A stretch of DNA of 64,000 nucleotides from Chamaecyparis obtusa (taxonomy: Eukaryota; Streptophyta; Pinopsida; Cupressales; Cupressaceae), in assembly GCA_027943335.1 (NCBI GenBank), contig BSBK01006354.1, positions 46,001-110,000 of the forward strand. Direction: 5' to 3'. Made by a program: the position numbers and the translations under genes. The notes below the pieces were generated by a model, which did not search any database, was not told the origin of the DNA, and worked only from the letters and a program-made list of their open reading frames with translations. Position 1 is the stretch's first letter. Each line of letters starts with the position of its first letter. Below, one piece after another: positions 47,929 through 58,439 of this stretch.

Positions 47929-49588
47929 GACCCCAATATCATTGTTTTGATTAAGTAAAATCAAATTTTGAAAGGACCTGAAACCTTGTACAAAAAAACT
48001 CAAAAGATATAGCAATATAAGGCTCAGATACAACAGTGGAGACCACCAAAACAACAAAGGGATTAACCACTAGAAAACCCCCACCAACAGACAACAATCC
48101 GCAATAAGGGACCTTACGATTTAGATTTAGAGCTACCCTTATAAGACTGAAGATTCATATCCAAAGGAGGAACGGAAGGCTTTGGTTTCTTTCCTTTCAC
48201 AATTGTCCAACTGTCCTCCAATTTGGCAACATCATTCAACCAAACCCCTGAAGAAACAAAAGAATGGTCGACCAAAGAATCAACCCCTGACATCACATTC
48301 CCCCTAGGAGATACCGGAAAGGGAAAACCCACAGCAATAGCAGATTGGACAGCAAGTTCAAGATTCTGGACAGCAGCAACCTCCATAGCAGAAACAATCT
48401 GGACAGCAGTAGCAATCTGGACAGCAGAGTCAGCAGCAGACTAGATAGCCAAGTCTATAGTCTAGACAACATCCGACCCTGCAGAAACACCCACAGAAGA
48501 AAGAACCTCCTAAGAGGATCCCGTAGCCGGCTCACTAACCTCTGCTGAAGATTTATTCACTGTAAAATGTTCAGTAGCGACACCCGAATACCAAGAAGGC
48601 AGTCATTTCGATTTCACCTTCACGGAAGAGCACCGGGTAGCCACATGGCCAGTCGAGTGACAATTCCTGCAGTGGAAGGGAATACCCTCATAATCCAAAG
48701 TCTATATCCAAGAGCCCCTCGAGGAGGCCAAGCAAATCTTCTCAGGGAGGCCCTTAGAAACATCCATCTCAACAAGGATGCGAGCAAAAGTCGAATGTAA
48801 AATATCAAAAGTATCTGAATCCACAATCTGAAAATCCCCAATAGCATTCCCCACAAATTCCAAAACCGGATCCAACCAAAGATGCATGGGAAGATTTGGA
48901 AGCCTAACCCAAACCGGAATCTTGTTAAAGGATTCAGAAAGCGGGTTGAAATCTTTATGCCAAGGTTTGGCCATAAGGGGGAAACGGTCATCCTAGGAAA
49001 AACTTTAATCACACAAGATAGTATTCCTATCTTCAGGATTATTAAATTTAACAATGAAAAAACCCCTTGTAGCTGGATAAATCTGAACATTTTCGGATAA
49101 TATTGGCTCCCACTGATTGGTAATCCAAGCATGAAGAGCAGACAAAGAAGGCCAAAACCCCCTAAATCAAAATATAGCAGCATTCGAGGAGAAAATCTCT
49201 GCAGTTTCATAAATTTTATCAACAATATCAGAATCTAACTGTATCTGAATAGGCCTACTCATAGTCACAGGGGAAACCACCTAGGGCCTCAAAGTCCCTA
49301 AAGAACGAGCAGGAGCACTCCCATGGAGGCCAGCCTCAAAGGTAGCAACATTAACAAAGCCAAGGGCACCAGCATAGGACATTGTCGTCGCCCTACCATC
49401 ACGAGCACCAGTAGAGCCAACAGCAAACCTAGCAGACAGAGCCTGAGACGCAGGGTCAAGGGCCTCCACATGGAAATGGGCGGGATCATTGGAAGTTTGA
49501 AAAGCGGGAGAGCGGGAGCGTGTCATAGCGTTTGTTGTAGTCCAGTGTCGAATGGTGGGGATTGTTCATCCCGACCCCTATATCATTG
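47929..49588 (-). mobile_element. ORF1-only LINE copy D with 16-bp target duplication
   Basis: GACCCCAATATCATTG at 47929-47944 and GACCCCTATATCATTG at 49573-49588, one mismatch. The body is 47945-49572 (1,628 bp). It starts 46 bp before the ORF1 ATG and ends about 170 bp after the ORF1 stop with AAGGTTTCAGGTCC... ACTTAATCAAAAC. It is the best-preserved member and appears full length at both ends. Confidence 0.85.
48114..49526 (-). pseudogene. ORF1 of copy D: 470 codons in one frame, about nine stops, no frameshift
   Basis: Domains in order: a Ser/Ala-rich leader (MTRSRSPAFQTSNDPAH); YAGALGFVNVATFEAGLHG; DUF4283 (TRGFFIVKFNNPEDRNTILC, PLMAKPWHKDFNPLSESF, PVWVRLPNLPMHLWLDP); an intact CCHC knuckle CRNCHSTGHVATRC at 48630-48671; a Val/Ala-rich linker; and the C-terminal motif VWLNDVAKLEDSWTIVKGKK, then VPPLDMNLQSYKG..KSKS. 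The length is an exact multiple of three. Most stops look like CAG to TAG, CGA to TGA or TGG to TAG, that is C-to-T change on one strand or the other. The protein should act as the RNA-binding partner in LINE particles. Confidence 0.85.
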
Positions 49589-51480
49589 TTGGTTTGGTTA
49601 TCTTGTCCCTATTCTCTAATGAAAATGGAAGTGTGGAAATGGATTCTTCTATAGTCTACAATATTACACGATTTGTTTTGGGTTGTACAGATGACTTACG
49701 ATATATGGGACTGTCTCATACCTCCATACAAGAGGCACCTAACTATGCTACAAACGAGGTGCACACCTTAAACCCCTACAAGATTTGGACCTATGACCTC
49801 TCTTTCAAGAATACAAATTCTCCACCATTAGGCCAACTCGGATTTAATGAATTGGTTCATTGATATGAGTTCTAGCTAGTATGGAGTTGGAGCTAATGTG
49901 CTAGGTTTGGTTTCTTTTCGAACAAGGGAACGCACTTCAATTGTAAGGAGCACCATGTTGTAGGGGATTATTTTAAGGGAGCTTCTTTCCAAGCTTAATT
50001 TAAAAGGAAAGGAAAGTAAAGGATGTTTTATAGTCCACTATACCAGCCATCTGATTTTAGGTCTACATATAGTGACAATAATATGAAACTATCTCGTATT
50101 CCTTAAAAAGGTACCTAACTGTGCTACAAACGAGGCATAGATATCTTACCTTTTGACCTTTATGATAGTATAGTATTGTATAATCAAATGAGAAGCCCTA
50201 CCTAGATAGTTACATTTGTAGCTCTGCCAAAAAGAAACAACGTGGAGTTGCAAATCTGTCAACATCCCTATCTCTGTAGTGAATTCTCGTACACCTATCC
50301 CTTACCCCAATATAGATAGGTCCTACTCTCCAGTGGGCTTACACTTGCTTTTTCAATTATTTGTCGGTTCCCCTGCAATGCCTGAAAGATCTTCTTCCCA
50401 ACCTTTGAGTAGAGAACTGAGAATCAATTCATTTGTTGAACTCAATGTAGGGCATAAATAAAAGATGCGATGTTTCTTTTGGGTCAAAGAGAGGGACCAA
50501 TTCCCCAGAGAAAGATTTTTTGATGCTTAAGAAGAAAGTCTATGTTAATTCAGTACGTCCTGCTATTACTACAGGGATATAGAAAATAGACTGGCTAGAG
50601 TGCCAGTTTTGAAGAACTATTCTAGCTTTCACTTTATCAAAAGCAGTTTGGAGCAATGAGGTGTTCAATTATTTGCACTATGGAATACATGAATTGATAG
50701 TCGATTCTCTGCGTAGACCAATCTTTCTTGCCCTCCATCAGCGCAGGGCCATGACAGTGGGGATAAACCCATTGTAGATAGTACTGATGAAAACATGTAC
50801 GCCATTCAACATGTCGAGTTTGGTTGGGCCTTCAGGATAATTGCTTTCTCCAAAGAGAAATATTATGGGATCTAAGATTTGGGGTTAAAATCTTCATATC
50901 TCTACAATGAAACAAAAGAAATTTAATGAATTCGGAGATCAAATGGTCCAATTTCAATGATCTCATGAGATAAAATAGTCCAATTTTAAGGAATACTGGC
51001 AAGACACAACCAACCAGGCAACTCCATTATAGAGTAGGGTAAATCATGTTTTTCTATCTGCATTTGTTTCATTTTATTTTAGGCGAATAGCGGCCACTCA
51101 AAAAGATATGGATTTCACCTCACCTGCCACTTTAGGTTGTTTGCCAACTACTGCCTAGGTTTTTCTAGCTGCTCGATCATCCAAATGTTTAGCCCTCTTT
51201 CTAGGATTCCCAAGGTTTTATGGATTAGCGAAACTAAGATTGCTATGGGCATACCCATATGTATTTCAGATAGGCTAGAGAGCTATAGATTATGCATAAG
51301 ACAGAGTGATAAAACTCTGTATTTGCAAAACGTGTGTATCTTTATGGTGTATGATGCCACCAAAGCCGCAGAAAGCATACTCCCCATTCCAGGTCTACTC
51401 CTCACTCCAATCCCATGGAATCGACAAGAAGTTGGAGAGGTCGATTGAGCAGCGACTGGGACATTATCTTTTATCCACTG
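49589..51480. other. GC-richer segment, possible organelle-derived insertion
   Basis: From about 50200 to 51460 the base composition and word use are more balanced than in the flanks, with few homopolymers, as in plant mitochondrial intergenic DNA. Open stretches (50279-50461, 51137-51448) carry no recognised domain. 49680-49780 and 50060-50150 share CACCTAACT.TGCTACAAACGAGG, an internal duplication of another repeat. The organelle origin is only an inference from texture. Confidence 0.3.
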
Positions 51481-51489
51481 TGATTGCAA

Positions 51490-51880
51490 TATATGCATGA
51501 AATGCATGTTTTTAAAGGATTTAGAAACTTTCAACCAAATGCAATTGGACAGTGTAAAGCCAGATTCTGCAACCTCTTCTTAGCATCCTCACAGCCTGTG
51601 CAAAAATGGGAACAGGCTATGGACATCCACCACACGATAAACAATAGAGAAATTTTGCAGATGTTGTTGCTACAACTGCCCAGGCAGACGTAAGCATAGA
51701 CAAGGCACATGAATTGTTTAATGAAATGCCTCCAAGCAAGAATTGTTGAACAGGAGGATATGCAGACTGTGGAAGCATAAACAAGGCACTTGAACCGTTT
51801 GACAGAATGCCTCAAAGAAGTCATTCTCATGCAATGCTCTAATTGCAGGATATTAACAAAATGGATTGAGGATCTCTTCT
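51490..51880 (+). pseudogene. Pentatricopeptide-repeat (PPR) protein fragment
   Basis: PPR proteins bind organelle RNAs for editing or processing. In shifting plus-strand frames one reads LETFNQMQLDSVKPDSAT, then ILTACAKMG, then EQAMDIHHTI, then ADVSIDKAHELFNEMP, then GYADCGSINKALEPFDRMPQRS. These are the standard pieces of plant PLS-type repeats (VKPD.TTF, AC..., G..IH, AR.LFD.MP.R). Frameshifts and stops at nearly every join show a decayed fragment of two to three repeats. Confidence 0.75.
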
Positions 51881-54800
51881 TACGTTTGTGTACTACCAAA
51901 AGATTCAATGATGGGTTGTAAAACACTAAACAAATTTTGGAGAACCTTAAATATTAAATATTTAAAATTTCTTTGTTCAACATGATGAATCTAAGTCTTC
52001 ATGTCAAGAGTAATACCCATTGAAGTGAATACATAGCATGTGAATTTTTAAAAGGAAGAGTACTCACAAAAATAACGCTGTCAACAATTGTTTATGTGCC
52101 TACTATGCAATATTGTACCATGGTCTTGGTAAGTTTCTTGTCAGGAATGAGGATATAGATGTCAATTATAAACAAACATGGAAGAGATGTCAATTTTGAC
52201 ATTGTTCAAACAAAATCTTTAATGAGATCCAATTAAAGAAATGTCTATAATGAAATGATAAGGCTCAACTATAAGGGCATTCAAAGTCCCAAATGCATGA
52301 GCTGATTACGAAGGATTTGCAAGTCTTGAAAAAGTATGTGGCTATTGTAACTTGGATCGTCCCCTTGGTAAACTTCACAAAACGTGGGTATCCTTCGTAC
52401 TTTTGTTTCATAAAGAAATGTCAGGTAATAAACCAAGACGGCAAATTCTGTTCCAACTTTATTCTGGCAATAATATCAAAAAAATGGAGATAATTCAATA
52501 AGACAAGAAGCTAAAGAGAGTTACTGCAAGCAATTGAAAAAGATCTCAAAAACAATTTGCTTGTCTGAGAGAAATTGTTAAACAATCTTATGAGCCCTGT
52601 GCAGTAATTTGCAAATTGTCGTGTTCTTCCAAGAAAGCCTAAAATGAAAGGAATTAGGTTTTCCTTGTATCCAAAATAGGTAACTAAATTAAATTTTAAC
52701 ATGTTACTCAACACATTGGTGATCAACTTCTATGTTACCCAATTGAGAAATTTAATGAGAAGGTATTGAAATTGTATAGTACTTATAGGTCATCAAAACA
52801 AAAAATGTGCTATTTTTTACATTCTTTTTTTATTATTATGTTATTACTACTATGCAAATCTAATCTGATTTATGAAGTATCATTAATTTTCAAAAGCTTC
52901 TTTGAAGAATATTTCCTTTACAAATCGTAAACTACGCTATTTATGTTCAAGTACAAAATATTGAACTAAATGAGCATTTGCACATATTTGAACTTTGAAT
53001 ATGTAGACAGGAATCCTTTTCATCTATAATTGTTGTTTAGAATGTGGTAGGCATCAAGATGGAGACACATTCTAAAACATGTTGACGTGTACAATTTTTG
53101 TGCTATGAATTGCTTTTTAAGGAAGCAAAATGGTCCTTCGTAGAAAAAGTGTTTAGTCTACAAAGTTCAGTTGTGCAGACTCGAACTGTTGCATGCAACT
53201 TCTTTGATCAAACTACTTGAATAATTGATATTATAATAATAATATAATAGATGATCTGCTTTCAAATAAATTTGGAGTCTTCTCCGTATGCTTACACTTT
53301 TACCTTCAACTATTATTGCCTCATTTCAATTGACACTAGTTCCTTGTAAATTTAAGAGGCATTTCAATTGACAGTTGACACTAATTAGTTGTTGAATCAG
53401 ATACTTGGAATAAATTGTTAATCTAAGTTAATAGATTTGTGTCTACAAGGTCCATAAAAGATACATCTTTATATAATTAACCTCAACCATATAAATCCAA
53501 GTTCACGATTCCCCAATTGGCATCCATGACATTTTTCCGTACTCAATCTCGAAAAAAAATGCATGAAATGCCAAAACATTGGAAGTGATATGCATCTGCA
53601 AGTTTTAACCCTGAATTTGCACACATACATACTAGTTTATAATATAACAAAGCATCCAACAAAAAAAGGATCGCATAGTTGGCTACACCTAATAAACAGT
53701 CACTTATGGTATTTTACGTTATAGAAGGCAGGTGTATATACCTGAAATGTTAACTGTAGGTTATATTTTCGTAATTTTATATAGGTTTCTATCTAGGTAA
53801 CAAAAAAATGTTCCCGCAATCAATAAACTGTTCAATGTGGCGAACTGTCATAATTATCATATGGTTCGGTAATGTGGATCAACTTAAAAAGCTCAATGAA
53901 TGATGTAAATATATTATGACTATGACCATATAATCCAAGACCGAAATTTACAAGTGTATCTTTGATTCTTTGCAACCTTACTTCTTATGACCAAGAAGCT
54001 GCAAAATCCTTGAAAATGATACATATTGACAAAGCTCAGGCCTAAATTTATATGGATCGGTGCTAGTCAAAGGAAAAAGAAAACTTATCCCCAGAAACAT
54101 ATCATTAACTAAGCAGTTACACCTAATAGAAATATTTTCTTATGTTGTTTGCCTTGCAGGTTATTATACATCATACAAAGTGATATAACAAATAATTTTT
54201 ATGTCAAGCACTTGTGCAAGCTGACCTTGCAATCCAAGGACCAGAATTGCTTGCGCTAATGATTGCTGGTGTGCAACTTCAAATTAGAATAGGGTGTATA
54301 CATTCCAGTAAACATTATAAAAGTTGATAGAGCTTAAAAACACCTACAGCCATTATGCAGTCAAGGCTTTTTATGATGAAAACAAACATTGGTGCTTTTC
54401 TCTGGCTGCTAGGAAAATATTAACCTACAGATATAACAAACATTAGTGTTTTCCTCTAGCTAATAGGAAAATATTCCTGGAAATTTCAAAATTTTATTGA
54501 ATATACTTACCTAAAACCATGCAGGGTTGCTTTCTCAAAAAAAATCTCCTCGTATGATAATGCCTTTCATAAGTTTTTAACATGTTGGCATTATAGCGAA
54601 ATCATTAACTTTATACAACAGGTTTTAGTGGCCTTTCCTAGACCAATGCCATAAGCATCTATTCGTGGCAATGACCCACTAATATTACTCTTCGCATAGA
54701 CTTGGATACACACTCCAAAAGCTTTTGACATTTTGTTGACACACCCGAAATTGTCAAGTGCACATGGAAGAGCTTCCAGCTAATTTTTAGTGCCTCCCCA

Positions 54801-55519
54801 AGCACCATGTGGTTCATTGTTTTGGCATGGATTTGCATTTGATAATAGGTTGATCAGTGGCCCCATATTGCTGAAGAAAGTAAACCTTTCTTGATAAAGC
54901 CAATTAAGAATAACTGTCATACATAAAACACCATATTTAACCAGATTTGCAAATCAATAACCTCTTGTTCCAATCCTTCATGTAAAGCCAGAAGGCACCA
55001 AGATTCAAGAAATCGTTGGATTTTCGATTTTAGGACACATTTCTGAATAAAATAAAACAAACTTGATAAAGCCACTCAAGAGTGCCTATGTCACACGTAA
55101 AGCAGATTTTCTATTCCATAACTTCTTCTCCCAAACCCTAAAACACGCAGAGCAACAAAGATTAAGTGTTCAAGAAATCTCTTGAAATGCCAATTTCAAG
55201 ATACAGCATGCATCACGACAATATGAGTAAAATAAAGCTTACAAGAGGAAAACTGGACATAAAAGGCCTTCCAATTAAAACAAGTGCCAATTGCATTAAC
55301 TGTGCTTTTAAACCAGTTACCAGAACCACTTATAATGATTACTAAATATTGGAACCTTTTGCTAACACTACCTCTCCATTTCCTGCTCAAGCCAACAACA
55401 ATCCTACATGAATGATAAGGAGAAAAATCATATTTATTATGTATTACAAATAATTAACTGCCTTGCATTGTGAATTTGAAAGATGCCGCAACATGCTCCA
55501 AAACAAATTGTTTGCATCT
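51881..55519. other. 3' side of the FtsZ1 exon, no other gene recognised
   Basis: AT-rich. A diverged duplication of about 172 bp starts with TTGATAAAGCCA at 54891 and 55063. GCTAGGAAAATATT / GCTAATAGGAAAATATT near 54408 and 54458 is a smaller one. The part adjoining 55519 should include the FtsZ1 3' UTR. Confidence 0.5.
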
Positions 55520-55765
55520 TCATAAAAGCCACTTTCTACCAGAAGGCCTTGAATAAACAGGAGCTGTACTTTTCTTGTTAGGCTCTGATACTTTAGTCTC
55601 CGGAACCTCTTTCTTCACACCATTCGGATCAGTCACCAATACATTCTGAAAATTTTGGGAAAATCCTGTAGCAATTATAGTTACATGTACTTCTCCAGTA
55701 TATCTATCATCAACAACAGCTCCAAATATTATGTTAGCCGATGGGTCTGCCAAGCTAGTCACAAC
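55520..55765 (-). CDS. FTSZ1: Terminal exon of plastid-division FtsZ1
   Basis: FtsZ1 is the tubulin-like GTPase that forms the stromal Z-ring for chloroplast division. The exon starts after a clean acceptor (CATCTGCAG) with VVTSLADPSANIIFGAVVDD, continues RYTGEVHVTIIATGFSQ and ends RPSGRKWLL, 81 codons plus stop, in phase 0. This is the last part of the C-terminal activation domain plus a short variable tail. The basic-hydrophobic ending and lack of the IPxFL core distinguish FtsZ1 from FtsZ2. The reading is free of stops. No upstream exon was recognised up to 64000 on this strand, so the preceding intron would exceed 8 kb, or the gene is partial. Confidence 0.85.
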   Translation of the reverse strand, partial: VVTSLADPSANIIFGAVVDDRYTGEVHVTIIATGFSQNFQNVLVTDPNGVKKEVPETKVSEPNKKSTAPVYSRPSGRKWLL

Positions 55766-56094
55766 CTGCAGATGGAGTTCATGCAAGAGATAAGCTATGT
55801 CAAACTAAATTTACTCCTCCTGCAAATGTTTACATGTCCTAGATATTGGGAAGGAAACTTCCTCAAATCAAACTCTCTTCTAAATTGTGAAAATAGAAAA
55901 ACACAACCTTGTCCTTTATAGAATAAGACTTAATGTATGAACTTGCCACTTTAAAAGGGAAAATAGTTTGAAATGTAGTTAAAATAAACTACTATAAACA
56001 AATTGATAGTAATGGAAGGTGCATTCATACATATGTAGTTTGGAACATTAACTAATTGCAATAAAAAACTGGAAAGAACTATAGGAACAATAGT

Positions 56095-56283
56095 TTAAAA
56101 ACAGTGTTCTGTGGGGATGCATCTTGAACAACCTACCCTACCCTGCCCAGGCATTTCCAGACTGGGGAAGTTCCTGGGACATTTCCTCCAGGCGGCAGCC
56201 AGGGAACTCGCTGCTATACACAAGATGCTCAGGGACACCCAGGCATTCCTCAACCATCCCAAGGACGGCAGGGAGTCCCCAAA
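56095..56283. other. GC-rich patch of unknown origin
   Basis: CCTACCCTGCCCAGGCATTTCC... AAGGACGGCAGGGAG differs sharply from its AT-rich surroundings. It has no convincing frame and is most likely part of a dispersed repeat inside the FtsZ1 intron. Confidence 0.35.
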
Positions 56284-56437
56284 CCCTGAAAATTCAATCA
56301 TTCATTTTTTTTACAAAAATTAAACTATCAATGGAATTTCATATTCCTTTATAGTTTATTCCTGAAAATTCAATCATTCATTTTTTTACAAAAATTAAAC
56401 TATCAATGGAATTTCATATTCCTTTATAGTTTATTTC
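56284..56437. repeat. 77-bp tandem duplication
   Basis: CCTGAAAATTCAATCATTCA begins both copies (56284 and 56361); they differ only by a T-run length and the last bases. Recent local duplication. Confidence 0.9.
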
Positions 56438-56534
56438 TATGCACTTTGGTTTTCATATGCCTCTATTCCATCAACAGAGCACATTAATATTTCCTGATTT
56501 CATCTTCATGAACATTAATCTCCAATTGCAGATT

Positions 56535-57772
56535 GGACATGTTGGATATTGCTAATGCATGGGGGGTGATTAAGACATTTAATATGTTTAATCACTAAGT
56601 TACTGAATGGGCACTCATATTGTTGTCATTTGTGTTTTGTCACTGATGTCAACATATGCTTGTATGAAGAAACCAGACTGGTAATCACAGTGTACGGAGG
56701 GTGTACGGATGTTGCAGATGTTGCGAAGTCAGATGAGAGTTCAAATGGATGTTGTGATCTTATATCTGAGATCACATCATTAATGGATGCATATTAAGGA
56801 AGATACAGCTGTTTTGGTAAAGACTGGTCACTGGACTGTGACAGTGAGAATTGACAAAGTTAGTCTCTGAGTTTTTGATATAGATATCAGAGGGATTGGA
56901 TTCAAGGTATGCGATCTTGAAGGATGATAGAAGAGGTACTGACGGATGTTCATTGGTCAACGTAAGGTACGAATGATTGGTGACGTCATCTGTGACGTGT
57001 GCTTTGGCGATGGCTTATTCTGAAGCCGACTCAAGAATTGAAGCGTGTGTTTTGTTTGACAAACATAATTCAAGGATGTCGGTCCTAAATTGATGTAATA
57101 TAATCATTGTAAACTTGTTTTAGATACCGTGTGTATCTTAGCAAGGGCTTATGTAATTATTTGTAATTAGGAAAGCCTTATGGGCCGACCTGATCTTGGT
57201 AAAGAGTAATAAGGTATAAATGTAAGGTCTTTTGTTTGGAAAAGACATGGATAGAAGAAGGTTGTTGTATGTAGAGCAAAGCATTGTTGGTGAACTTCAT
57301 TGGAACAGATCAAGCAAAGACAATTGTTGGCAAACAGTTCAAAAGATTGTGTATTTCTTCATATACACTTGTTGCAAACTAGTGAGTTCAAAAGGTGGAC
57401 TTAACCTTCTTTGGGCAGTGAGCCCCCCCTTTTTGTTCTTGACTCCTAACAGGGTCTGTCCTCTAACAAGGACTGTGTATTGTAATGTTGTAACAAGCTC
57501 CTTGTAAGCTCCTAACAAGGCTATATCTTCTAACAAGGATTACTATATTCTCAGTACATCATTAGTGGGTGCTAATTCCCACCGGGGTTTTTACCTTTAA
57601 CAAGGTTTCCCCGTAACCAAAATATTGTGTTGTTGTGTTGGTGTTCATTGGATCTGATATTGATAAGCTTCAAGTTTAAAGTTTAATATTCTTTCATACA
57701 ACTGATTCACCCCCCCTCTCAGTTGTATTGTGGACTGTTAGGATATTGTGGACTGTTAATCCTAACAGGACA
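56535..57772 (+). mobile_element. Complete solo LTR (1,228 bp) with 5-bp target duplication
   Basis: The LTR is 56540-57767, beginning TGTTGGATATTG and ending ATCCTAACA. GGACA flanks it at 56535-56539 and 57768-57772. Near its end it has ACTGATTCACCCCCCCTCTC, the C-tract signature of long Copia LTRs also seen (minus strand) at 2835 and 31430. There is a TATA box at 57215. No internal region or second LTR is present, so unequal recombination between LTRs removed the body. Confidence 0.9.
57215..57221 (+). promoter_or_regulatory. TATA box of the solo LTR
   Basis: TATAAAT preceded by AATAAGG, in the middle-to-3' part of the LTR where Copia U3/R borders fall. It could still drive transcription toward higher coordinates, antisense to FtsZ1. 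Confidence 0.5.
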
Positions 57773-58439
57773 GACTCTCACTGGACTAATGTGCCATAGG
57801 AATTAACAACTCAAGATCCCTTATAAATTTCTAACTACAAATTAGTCCCTGCCCTACTATTCTACGGGGGCACCGGTTGCCAATTAAAAATTAAGATTGG
57901 GTAGCACTGAATCGAAAGCACTTCCAATAGTTAATAGTTTGTTTTCTACTACCCGATGCAGATTTAGCAGGGGCAAGGAAAATCAGCTCTTCCTGAACTA
58001 GGAAGGATACGAGGATAATCAACTTTCTCACAAAAAACCAAGTACAAGTATGATCAGCTCTCTCATTTTTGCTCATAATACCACAAATTGCATTACTAGA
58101 CCTACAAAAGGAATGCATCCTGTTGTGAGGTATTCACACCATCGCCCCATTGCAAATGGGGACCCCCTCTTTTTGATTTGGCAGTAGGAGTAGTTGTCTT
58201 AGGTGGTAACAATTTTCAAGTCTCCTAGTCGATCAAGTGATTTTGAGCAAGTTTGGCCTACTGGGAAGTCAAGTCTATCTGGGATGTAAGCAAAAGTTGA
58301 GCTAAGCTAGTCAAGGAGATGAAGTTGAAACCAAGTGATTTACGAGGAAATGAGTTAGAATCATTAAAAAATCATTGTTCCAACTTCAATTTGACCTTAG
58401 AAGGCCAAGATAGGTTGTGGGGGGTAACATTGTTGAAGG

